Source: Odontocerum albicorne
Lineage: Eukaryota; Arthropoda; Insecta; Trichoptera; Odontoceridae
Length of the DNA: 64,000 bases
Direction: 5' to 3'
NCBI GenBank assembly: GCA_949825065.1
Contig: OX463845.1
Coordinates: forward strand, 25,982,738 to 26,046,737
Shown here: piece by piece, positions 33,871-43,735 of the stretch
How positions within the stretch are numbered: the first letter of the stretch is position 1
How the letters are laid out: every line of letters begins with the position of its first letter
Notes under the pieces: model-generated
Seen by the model: the letters and a program-made list of their open reading frames with translations, nothing else
The model's database searches: none
What the model was told of the DNA's origin: nothing
Program-made: the position numbers and the translations under genes

Positions 33871-34577
33871 ACGTATGCCAACAATTTGGATATAAATACT
33901 TTTAAAAGACCCAACTGTTAGTAAGCTTTTTGGATATATTAACAATACCAATTTAGGATACTTCTCATTTTTACTATTTAGCCACCAAAAATAAAATTTT
34001 TAGAAAAAAAGTCTGATTTAACATTTTTGCAATATCTTATTAATAATGGATTTATTCACGTCTGAGAGTAAAATACTAATGTGTTCAGTATTACTTGAAA
34101 TAATTTTGAATAAAATCACATTTCTTGAAACTGAAACAATAAAAAAAATCAATTTGTATTTTACATAAATATTAGTCAATCATAATTGACGAAGTAAAAT
34201 TAGTTTTTTTTTAAAGTTTAGAATGAAATAAATATTTACAAAATAGTTGTCTGAGTGGTGGTTAAATAAAGCAAAAAAATACAATTAATCATATACACAA
34301 AAAAAATTGAGATTAAGAGGAAATATATTTTTTGTCTATTCCAGAAAATAAAACGTGATACTTATTCTGAATGTGATTTGATAACTGATGATTGATTCAA
34401 AAGGGCAGTCAAATAATTCTTTCAGAAATAATTTTCACCAGTCATAAGGCCTTATAAATTGTTTATCGCTTTAATATACGAGTAAATTATTCTTTTTTTT
34501 TTTTTTTTTTATAAATTAAGTTTATCATAAATATATCAAAATAATTAGATTTTCAGATGAAAAGTCCAATGGTGTCG
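33871..34577. other. No supported feature
   Basis: Contains an 18-T run at 34493-34510 about 70 bp before a minus-strand SINE-A. Confidence 0.45.
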
Positions 34578-34756
34578 TATTTTATTACATAATCGTTGTT
34601 GTATTTAGTACAACGTGGCGGGTTTATCGTCATATGACAAACTTTTCCAGCCAACCAAAAAGATTTTAACAAGACCTTAAGCTTAATCTGGTCAAGAAGC
34701 CTTTTTAATGTTTCGAGTACAAACGGAAATATATCCCGCAACCCCCAGACTGGTAA
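34578..34756 (-). mobile_element. SINE-A copy
   Basis: Body gtacaacgtggcgggtttat and ccagccaaccaaaaag matches the family; the head at 34720-34756 is decayed. It accounts for the short ORF at 34553-34741. Confidence 0.62.
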
Positions 34757-35404
34757 ACAGTAGTCTAAATAGACAAGGGAGATTGTTATAGCAACTTAAA
34801 GATTTTATGCTAGTAGTAGAAACTTGTTTGTTTTTTCTTTTAATTTTTTCACGAAATCAAATTTTAAATGGCAGTTAATAATATATTTAACTGGGTTATA
34901 GTGAAATTACTTATCTAAATATACACAAGCTTAAAATATAATAGTATAAATATATTTTTTAAATGAATATTAAGTTTGACACTGAAATGAAATCAATAAA
35001 TCTAGTATATCTTAAAATAATATATACGAGTATATAGCGAATAACAATATATTATACTCAAAGCTATGACTGCACGACTCGAGTGTTTTGTTTAAGTCGT
35101 TTTTTGTTTGAGATAACTATTTATTTAAACTAACAAAAGCTACTGTAAGCCTCATCACTCGAGGCGAGTACGACGTGAAGTCTTAACGAAATTAAGCCCA
35201 CCTGTCAAAATGTTTGTATAATAAACACACCAGATCCAGATAGCAGCACGAAGGTATTTAGATCTCCTGATAGCTTCAACACATTACAACGATCTTCTTT
35301 TCGTCAGAAATAGGGTGAGCATATGTTTGATACTGTTTTTTCTTAGAATTAATTTTTAGCGTCATAATTATCAACAAACTGTCCTTCCACAATCATTCAA
35401 TTAA
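34757..35404. other. No supported feature
   Basis: Balanced patch at 35150-35300 (cactcgaggcgagtacgacg) without a recognised family. Confidence 0.4.
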
Positions 35405-35765
35405 CAAACTTTGGATGTATTTATGATAACACAAACCATCGCGCTGTTTCCCTGTTGGAGCACGCAGGGAGAACAAAGCGCAAGATTTTCCTATCACGAC
35501 ACACATCTTTGACCTCTTTTACATTCAAACAACTATTTATACAGCTTCTACGATTTCTCTGACGTTTATATTTCGTTATTTTAAAATATTCAAATATACT
35601 TTCCTTGATCTCATTTACCACACCTTTTGCTGTATATTTGCTTTGTTAGACTTTCTTCATTCATTAGTTCTATATGCCCAAATCATCTCAGATTGCACTT
35701 CTTCATTTGACTTAATACATCGGCCTTATGTTCATGAGTGTAAACATTATGCCTTATGTTCACAG
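35405..35765 (-). mobile_element. LINE-A relic 5: C-terminus and 3' end
   Basis: Minus-strand frame 35621-35421 reads CINSCLNVKEVKDVCRDRK then FVLPACSNRETARW, a decayed form of the CRDRxxxRSVLSAYP end. Upstream, aag-tgc-aat-ctg-aga-TGA-ttt-ggg-cat gives KCNLR*FGH with a stop where W is expected. Confidence 0.72.
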
Positions 35766-37062
35766 CCTTATGTTCATGAGGGGAAAATGAGTGTAAACAT
35801 ATATGGAAAACCTCGAGGAGAGTGTGCTCTTTACACGGCGTAAAATAAAGTTTCCTTTTTTTATTATCATAAAACTGTTATGTACTTTTTTATGGAATTT
35901 TGGACAGTACATTTAGTTACGTGGCTGTAAATTAACGGAGAATCAAGTGCGTGTAAGTGAGATATGCTCAACGGGCGAGAAACATTTATATTTATGTAAA
36001 GATCATATGCGGCGCATACAAGACATTAAAATAAACGTAATGAACGGTTTCCTCCTCAATATTACAATATATGCGCATGTAGGACTCTCCTTGACATGTA
36101 TGGATTGTATAATGTGGCCCATTATATTCGATTCGTTTGGATAGGTTTATTTTTTGAAACCATCACTGAAATTTAGGATAAGATGTTTTTTTAAAACATT
36201 ACATTTTAGAATCTATGAAAACAAGAACACCGATTAAAATAGTATTATGGTAGGATTTAAAAAAATAAGTATATTAAAGTTGGTTTCTTTTTATTTCAAA
36301 ATTAAAATATTTTTCGATCATGGCTGAAACTTCAAAAACGAAAAATTAATGTTGTTGCTATTTTTTATACATATGTCTTAGGAACTTCCGAATATATGCA
36401 GGCATTACTAGAATTGATAAATTTACCACTTCAACTTATATTGCTGCAATACTTTAAAAAAAAATTAAATTGGAAATGAGAAATCTAAATGGTCACCCTA
36501 TCTACTGTGTCCAAACGAATTATAGAGAGAATGATGGATCGGCTGCTCTGAGATGACATCTGGACCAAAATGTTTATGTTAGATAAAATGTTCTTGAATC
36601 CTCTGGATGTAATTGTCTGGAGGTACTAAATATTTCAACTACAAATCGACAAGTCATATTTATTTAACGGAGACTAATCTGGTTAATCGTGTATTTAAAA
36701 AAAATCTTTTGTTGAGTTACAAAATATTTCGTTGAGTAGAGTAAATGCTTACTATGGTAATATCTGTTTCATACTTAAAATAAAATAATAAAGTTGTGGC
36801 AGAAACTCAAACGTATGTTTTTTATTCATTTGATTCTTAAAAATAATAATAAAATTTTGAAACTTTAGCGGAAGTGTGAACGTGAAACGATGGATTTCAC
36901 CACTTATTTTATAAAGAATCTGTTGAAGTATCATCACTCGTTGTGGCCGTGTAAAATTGATCTTTATTGTTTTCATTGTCTCTCGGGGGTAGTTCAAAGA
37001 ATAACTGAATTATTTTTTCAATAAATTAAATATCCATTTTCATTGGTATTCACAATAAAACA
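35766..37062. other. No supported feature
   Basis: Chance frames only (35947-36144, 36752-36997). Confidence 0.42.
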
Positions 37063-37261
37063 TTAACCTTTCCCTTCCGGTGCTAAGAAAAACCGCGTGT
37101 TTCGGTGCTGTGTATTCAATACACATCAATACACATGTAAAAATAAGAATAATAAGAATATTCATAGCTAATCGCTTAAATTAATTAAATTCGAAGTCAA
37201 AAGTGATAATAATTGAAATTTTATTGCTGAAAACATGAAAAAAAACATCGACCGACGTTCA
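37063..37261 (+). repeat. Interspersed repeat X, copy 1 (abuts TTAA)
   Basis: Starts TTAACCTTTCCCTTCCGG and includes gtgctgtgtattcaatacac and atcgcttaaattaattaaat. It aligns over about 195 bp with an inverted copy at 62621-62818, which also starts at TTAACCTTT. The shared TTAA boundary suggests a piggyBac-type non-autonomous element; the other end is not found. Confidence 0.6.
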
Positions 37262-38149
37262 CAAAACGTGAAGTGAATGTAAATCAAGTCTACATTCGCT
37301 CATTCATGCCTATTTATGTGAATACCTCCAAAAACTTCTCACTCTTCGCTCTCCACCTGTCAAAGAGCCACCTCATATTGAACGCGAATTGCGTAGAAGA
37401 CGATTGCTGTATGGTGTATAATATTCAGATATACTGTTTTACTTCCTAGTCTTTTCAAGTTGAAGCAGCATTTTTAATGAGTAAAAGATTGCTCCATAGT
37501 CGTAAGGAGTTACGCAAAAGGGACACAATAATTAGAGTATTACTAAATCGAAATCATTATTTATCAAATCTACGATTATTTTGGCAAAATCTGTACCCTA
37601 GAGGATAAACCTCGGGAGTCACATTTTACCCCAGAGTATAAACGACGTTGCATCATACAATTCATATATGACGCATATGACGTTTATCCGCTAGGGTGCA
37701 AAGTGACTTCCGTGGTTTATCCTCTAGGGTACAGAAATATAAACGAACAAGAATATCCTCAAAAATGAGTTATGTTAAATATATTATATTAATACTGATA
37801 TAAATAAACATTAAAACTTTTAAATTTGATTTTTTTTTTCTGTTAGCCATTTGTGGTTTTTATCAGCCATCTCAATTTGCTAAGTAACTGTTCTGAGGCA
37901 GCAGACTTACTTTTAAAAAAAATAAGAGATCATATAAGATGTGCTTCAAATACCAAACTCATTTTTATGCTTGCGTTGTTTTAAACTCTAAAGTGTTAGG
38001 TTTGTTTAAACCAGATATTGTTTTTCGATTCAAATAACCTTTTTTGCATAATTGGAATAAAAAAACTTGTAACTTACAAAATCAAATGACAAGTTGATTA
38101 AACCAATTACTATAAAATCATGGAATAGAATTTCATTATCCTAGTAATT
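37262..38149. other. No feature besides the MITE at 37591-37734
   Basis: Sequence after repeat X (37262-37590) may be the rest of that element but cannot be aligned with the flank of copy 2. Confidence 0.4.
37591..37734. mobile_element. MITE with 54-bp TIRs, outer 21 bp perfect
   Basis: Arms 37591-37644 and 37681-37734 are inverted copies with about 8 mismatches in 54; the outer 21 bp beginning ctgtaccctagaggataaac are identical. AAAT lies immediately outside both ends and may be a 4-bp target duplication. The superfamily is not clear. Confidence 0.68.
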
Positions 38150-38462
38150 ATACCGTTTGGTACCCTTTGACATATGCGAAGTGGCAATATAACCACATTG
38201 AAGAATGTGGCTGGGAAATTTAATTGTCATCGGTCACATTAATTAAGCCACCGGGACAACCACTGGTGTAAACAAGGAACTGATAGTTTTCCATTGCGCC
38301 GTTTGACAATTTGTTTGAGACATATTGAGAGCGTTACACTCGTACAAGTTTAGCGCATGCGAGTATTTTTAACAGTTGATTTTTCATATCCCATCGTTAA
38401 TCGAACCCAAAACCGCTGTGTGAAAGTCAAACATCTTCCAACTAGACCACGGTGGTTGCCCT
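38150..38462 (-). mobile_element. SINE-B copy, best preserved
   Basis: Minus strand begins aaccaccgtggtctagttgg (A box), then aagatgtttgactttcacac and ttttgggttcgattaacg (B box), runs through gaatgtggct complement and ends at gtttggtaccctttgacata. Defines the family here. Confidence 0.7.
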
Positions 38463-38559
38463 TTCCTGATTATAAAAAAATTAAAAGTTATAAATCAGAT
38501 AGTCCTGAATACAAGAGTGCTGGTTCACGACTTGGAGTCATTGCCAAAGAAAAATGAAT

Positions 38560-38830
38560 CAAACTGCATGATCTTCCCATGAATCTTAAGACGCTGTGTG
38601 TTGTGGAGAAGACAGGCGACAAATTTAAACAGTAGTCCGTGATTAAGCATGCGAGCACTGGAGTTGGGTCCACCATGCCCCGCTCGAGTATTGCACCCAT
38701 GCCATTGTATGCAAATGCTGGCCCTCCATGCCGAAGGTGCCATGTCTTGTGGCTTCCAACTCTTTGTGTTCACTCTCATTCTCCTCTTGCCTTTCCGCGT
38801 CGATAGCAATCTGTGAATATTTTATCTTCA
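38560..38830 (-). other. G+C-richer island, function unknown
   Basis: Follows the SINE-B head at 38462. Minus frames of 62 and 94 codons overlap here (IAIDAERQEENESEHKELEA in one). No motif is recognised. It could be a captured exon, a SINE flank or unique regulatory sequence. Confidence 0.3.
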
Positions 38831-39103
38831 TTTAGTTATGTCTCAATAGGCATGATTCGTTTTTGGCAAATTGTCGCAATTGTATAACGGTAACGTTTTG
38901 GTTTTATTGCGACAACATCATGGAATATCCTTTTCTATTGTATATTTGATTTTAAAAATAAACAATGAAATGAATTAATAAAGTATGTGATGATAGACCG
39001 TATAACTTAGATAATTAAGATAAACTTGATGACAGTCCCCGAAATTTAACCAAGGCAGTTTATTTATTTACTCAATTCAGCTTCAATTATCCTATTTCAT
39101 CAA

Positions 39104-39545
39104 ATTTCTAGTAAATGTGTTACGAGTACTATCACATATCGGAAGATGTACACAAAGTTTTCTAATAAATGTGTTACGAGTACTATCACATATCGGAAGA
39201 TGTACACAAAGTTTTCTAATAAATGTATTACGAATACTATCACATATCGGAAGATGTACACAAAGTGTTCTAATAAATGTGTTACGAGTACTATCACATA
39301 TCGGAAAATGTACACAAAGTTTTCTAATAAATGGGTTACGAATACTATCACATATCGAAAGATGTACACAAAGTTTTCTAATAAATGTGTTACGAGTACT
39401 TTCACATATCGGAAGATGTACACAAAGTTTTCTAATAAATGTGTTACGAATACTATCACATATCGGAAGACATACACAAAGTTTTCTAATAAATGTGTTA
39501 CGAGTACTATCACATATCAAAATATGTACCTACACCAAGTTTTCT
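39104..39545. repeat. 54-bp minisatellite, about 8 copies
   Basis: Phase marks (tacga...) at 39121, 39175, 39229, 39283, 39337, 39391, 39445 and 39499. Unit includes gttttctaataaatgtgtta and atcacatatcggaagatg. Because 54 is a multiple of 3 and the unit lacks stops in several frames, it gives long ORFs of 137-150 codons on both strands. Confidence 0.95.
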
Positions 39546-39929
39546 TTGCAATTCGTCTCCCATTGGTAAGATGGATGCGGTTTTCGTACTAATGTATTTT
39601 TTTAACATATGCAGGTACGGAGAAGCACCTTATCTGAAGGACCTTTCTATATTTATACTCAATTTAAATATGATATATTTATTTTGTAATATTTTTAATT
39701 TGTCAATAATTGTTGTTTTGAATTCCGAGTATATCCGACGATAGCGTCCTTGAGAAGAATCTTCTCACTCTTAAAGATGCTAGAAAAATTGTAATTTTAT
39801 TATTGTTTTGCACCATAAATCCAGTTTTTATATTCATGACTTTTGATCACAAATTTGTTTTCAAATCAATCATTTTATAAAATCAGGATCAATTATCAGG
39901 GGTAAATTAATGATTTCCATAAAACTCGC

Positions 39930-40290
39930 TGACTAATGAGAGCGTTGATAAAATATGTGGAAAAACAGTGTGTGATGGAATAAGGAATGAAGAAATAGTT
40001 AAAGAATGTGGATTGAAAGATACAGTGCTTAAGATAAATACAGGAGCATTGGAATGATTCGGCCACGTAACAATAATGAATAATGAAGGATTTCCAAAAA
40101 CGATCTATGCGAGTAGGATAGACGATACAAGAAGTGTGAAAAAATCTATAAAAACTTGGTATGACCAAATGAATCAAATTCTAAAAGCGCGATGACGGAA
40201 AAACGAGGACAGAATAGAAGAGTACGCATAACGAGTTCTATGGATGTGGAAATTTGTTCTTTCTAGCTACTGGACAATAGGTACATGGTA
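39930..40290 (+). mobile_element. LINE-A relic 6: RT C-terminus
   Basis: The plus strand reads IRNEEIVKECGLKDTVLK then ALE*FGHV near 40050 and WYDQMNQILKAR. It lies tail-to-tail with relic 7: the two 3' ends face each other about 150 bp apart. Confidence 0.72.
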
Positions 40291-40439
40291 TGATGGTAAT
40301 AATAAAACTAACATATTACATACTGATTGTTTGGATTTTTACTATAAAGATAAAACACATGATAACTTTGTTAATATTATTGAAAGAATGTGTACTCGTA
40401 TATGCAAAATGGATCGAACCCGCAAGTTATTTTCTTAGT

Positions 40440-41120
40440 ATTTTTACATACATAAAATCATCACGCAGTTTACTTGTTGGAGTAGGTAGAGAAGACAGAT
40501 TGCCAAACTTTCTTACCTTAATACACATATTTCACTTCTACATCTATTACATTCTCATACAGCTCTCACTATTTCTCTGATTTCTTTCAACATGGCATTC
40601 ACTCTCTTTAGTTATGCTTTTCTTGGTCTGTCTCTACCACGCCTCCATTCATATGTGCACTGTATAAATGTTTTGATTGTACGTCATTCATCCCTCTTAC
40701 ATTCCTAGATCTCAGAAGACTATCCTTAATCTTACTCAATCATGAGCCATATATTCACATTCATTCCTAATAACTTAATTTTTTATTGTGTCTCACATTA
40801 TCACACCATGTATTCTTCTCCCTGTACTAATTTGTACAACATGTATAAGCCTTTTTTTCAGAATTTTTTCACGTTTACGTTTCACTACAGTACTTTTAAG
40901 TCTATACAAAAATACTGTTGTGGACTATCATGTTACCTGATTTTGATAATTTTCGTATCGAGTATTTTGTTTTGGTGCCCATTAACATTGTTTCTCATCG
41001 CTATACGCTGTTAGATATCTCTCGTAACTCGAAGATCATCAGATAAAATACTACCTAAATATTCCTTTACTTTGACGAGATAATTAGTTTCATAAATTTC
41101 ATGCTGAAACAAAGACTTTA
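40440..41120 (-). mobile_element. LINE-A relic 7: RT C-terminus
   Basis: The minus strand encodes RIAMRNNVNGHQN (about 40970-41010), the counterpart of the family's ERCVAxGNKxNGALKH, and its 3' end at 40455 has the cacgcagtttacttgttggag start seen in other minus copies. The LRWFGH segment is eroded. Confidence 0.68.
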
Positions 41121-41601
41121 TCCTCAGCAGCTTATAATTTTTCATACAACATAACAACACTTATAACACCACTTCATACATAATAAATTGTATATAGGTG
41201 AAACATTATAATGAGATTGTTTGATATTTTACATTTAATTTTCAAAGTTACCTTGAAACAAGTTGAGATTACTTCTTTGAAATGTTTAACGATTTAAATA
41301 TAATATCGCTACAGTTGATCTTATGTAGAACCGTGACAATAAAGATTATTGTTATATGTAACATTGTATATTAATAATCTTTGCACTTCTGAGAAAACCT
41401 TTACTGAAATAGAAATAATAATAAATGGTATTTTTATGGTTTTTGTGTTTCAAAATAATTACGATTATCTTATTTAATACACGTGTGCATGAGTTCTGAG
41501 GCCATAAAAGTGATATGAATACAAGCAACAATAATCAAATTTCAGTTCATCGAAACATATTTATTCCATACATTTCTTTATTTTTTTATATCTTCTCTTG
41601 T

Positions 41602-41870
41602 TTATAATATACTTTCGTTGTATAAAATACTCCCTGGTAGGTTTATTTCCATGTGACAATCTCTTTCAACCAACCAGAAAAATGTTTATTGAGCCTTAGG
41701 TGAATCCAGACTAAATCTTTTTTTTTAAATCGGTGTATAAAATGAATCAAACCCGCGACCCCTGGATTGAAACCAGATTTTTTTTTAAATACGTTGTACC
41801 AAATTGAATCAAACCCATAACCACTGTAATGGAAGACAGGTGCCATACCATTAAGGCTACGGAGGTTGTC
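41602..41870 (-). mobile_element. SINE-A copy with a duplicated B-box segment
   Basis: Longer than its relatives because about 65 bp are present twice: ccagact-aaatct...gaatcaaaccc at 41706-41753 and again from 41773 to 41816. Each unit holds the complement of the B box. The head ends taaggctacggaggttgtc. The 116-codon ORF over it is an accident of the repeat. Confidence 0.68.
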
Positions 41871-42821
41871 ATGCTGTCTGTTTTCAGATGTTTTAGGAAC
41901 ATAATGGCGAATTGAAAGGCTTTTATAGTATGAAAAAATTGAGTAATACAACAAACGGTATGAAATACACATTGAATAATTATAATTCATCAATCATGAT
42001 GGAAGTAAACAATTTTTTCTCAATTTGACGATGTGTTTGTTTTTGTGTTGCTTCATGTTACTGCTTCTTTCGAGTCTCGCTTGCTCTTTGTAAGAGATGC
42101 AATTTTTCCGTATTTTCAGAATCTGCAGCTCTTCTTTCAGTCATCTTATCATTTTAATCCATAATAAATAGTCTATCATAGTATTAATAAAATGGTGTCT
42201 TGCAAAAATAACCAACTTATTAAATTTTAATGTTCTTGTTGGCAAAATCATGGATTATATTCATTACCGGAATGAAACTGTAAATCTTTAATATTGTAGA
42301 ATTTGACGGTAACGAAACTTATAAACAGATTGTATATCTCTTGAATCTTCGAAAAGACTATAGTTTCACTTTGTGGTGCCATTTTTTACATAAAAGGAAA
42401 AAATAAGTAAAATAAAATAAAAAACTTATTTTATATTTTTGTGTTCACCACAGGTTTAATTTAGGTTCACAACTAGTTTCGAAGACCACCGTTTTCTTCG
42501 TCAGGTAAATATAAACTAAGTTGCTAAAATATATTCTGTACAAGTGTAAATAACCTAATATAAAAGAGGTGAGGTAGGGGAGTGAAGTGGGGAGAGATGT
42601 AATACAATGGTGAATGGGGCGGGAAAAAAAATATGTGAATCTTTAAGTAAATGTGAATCTTTAAGACAGGGGAGGATTTTAAATTGGAAACATATTAAGC
42701 AGAGGGCTTTTATGAAAATTAGTTTGGTTATTGATGATATTTATATCTTTTTGTCCATATTATAACCATATTATAAACCAAATTTAGTGAGTGGTATGCG
42801 AAAATAAATTTATAATTTAAT
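41871..42821. other. No supported feature
   Basis: Includes a purine-rich stretch at 42565-42615 (gaggtaggggagtgaagtgg) and a short repeat tgtgaatctttaag at 42634/42651. Confidence 0.42.
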
Positions 42822-43032
42822 TGTATTACACTTTTGTTGTATACAGTACAACCTAGCGGGCTAATTGCCATGTGGCAATTTCTTCTAACCAACTAGAAAG
42901 TTGTCAAAATAGCTGTTAGGGAAAACCAGACAGGAATTTAATTTTAAAAAATCTGGGTTCCAGCGGAATTTGAATCTGCAATCTCCAGGCTAGGAGACAT
43001 ATGTCTTACCAACAAAGCTACGGAGGTCGTCG
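42822..43032 (-). mobile_element. SINE-A copy, near consensus
   Basis: One of the best copies: 3' end attacacttttgttgtatac, body gccatgtggcaatttcttc, tRNA-like head in minus sense gacctccgtagctttgttgg then taagacat. The B-box region is changed (gaatttgaatctgc). Confidence 0.72.
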
Positions 43033-43423
43033 TAATATTATAAATGTTAGAATAATCAAGCATTGTCACTCATTGTAAAGTGTTTTCTCGTTTTAATATT
43101 TAGGTATAACATATTTATCGTTTAACAATAAAGTCATCTCTTTTTAATAAATATATTTTTTTGTCTGGTAGTTATATCATAAAGTGACAGCTGTTGAGTA
43201 ATATTTGAAAAAGGGTCTAACTATGATATAAATAATTAAATAATAACTGTTAAATCATTATTGCGACAGCACCTACTATTACACACGAGCTTAAGGACAA
43301 TCAATTTTATATTTTTGCAAATAATGCATTGACGTATGCAATCTTGATATTTAAAGTGAAACAAAAATTTGGTACTCTGAGCTAGAATATAATGGCATAT
43401 ATACGAGTACATACAAGTATAAC

Positions 43424-43477
43424 ACCGCCCCTGTGTTGTAGGCGAGCAGTCTAAACAACTAAGCTACAGAGGTCGTT
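43424..43477 (-). mobile_element. SINE head fragment (tRNA-like part only)
   Basis: Minus strand reads gacctctgtagcttagttg then tttagactgctcgcc, the 5' tRNA-like part of SINE-A without its body. Confidence 0.5.
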
Positions 43478-43487
43478 CTATATGTTA

Positions 43488-43735
43488 TCATATATGTTTA
43501 TTTACAAAAAAAAGTTCGTGGAGTAGGCATATGAAAGGACTGTGTAAACAGACTTCGTGTGAACTGGAAGACAGTTCTTGAGAGGGGCATTCAAGTCTAG
43601 AAGAGCAACGTGACCGTGATGCAGCCTCGACATGCACCCGATATGCAGACGTCATTTTCAACCAAATATACTTATTAAACTCTTTCCTTTCAACGAAGAC
43701 TGGAAGATTATCGTTAAAAATAATAGTCATTCCAC
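43488..43735 (-). other. Unrecognised 80-codon ORF
   Basis: Minus frame with RVHVEAASRSRCSSRLECPS in the middle; base composition more balanced than the surroundings. No similarity recognised. Probably fortuitous. Confidence 0.2.

Noticed and set aside
39104..39545. Regular direct repeats that might suggest a CRISPR array
   Set aside because: Eukaryotic context, no conserved-repeat/unique-spacer structure, and the whole 54-bp unit repeats. It is a minisatellite.
39092..39592. Four overlapping ORFs of 137-150 codons on both strands
   Set aside because: They read the 54-bp minisatellite, whose unit length is a multiple of three; not evidence of a gene.
41643..41993. 116-codon minus ORF
   Set aside because: Lies over the SINE-A with an internal duplication; no protein motif.
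42371..42456. ttgtggtg ... caccacag as MITE ends
   Set aside because: Only 6-8 bp match and the interior pairing is due to A/T runs.
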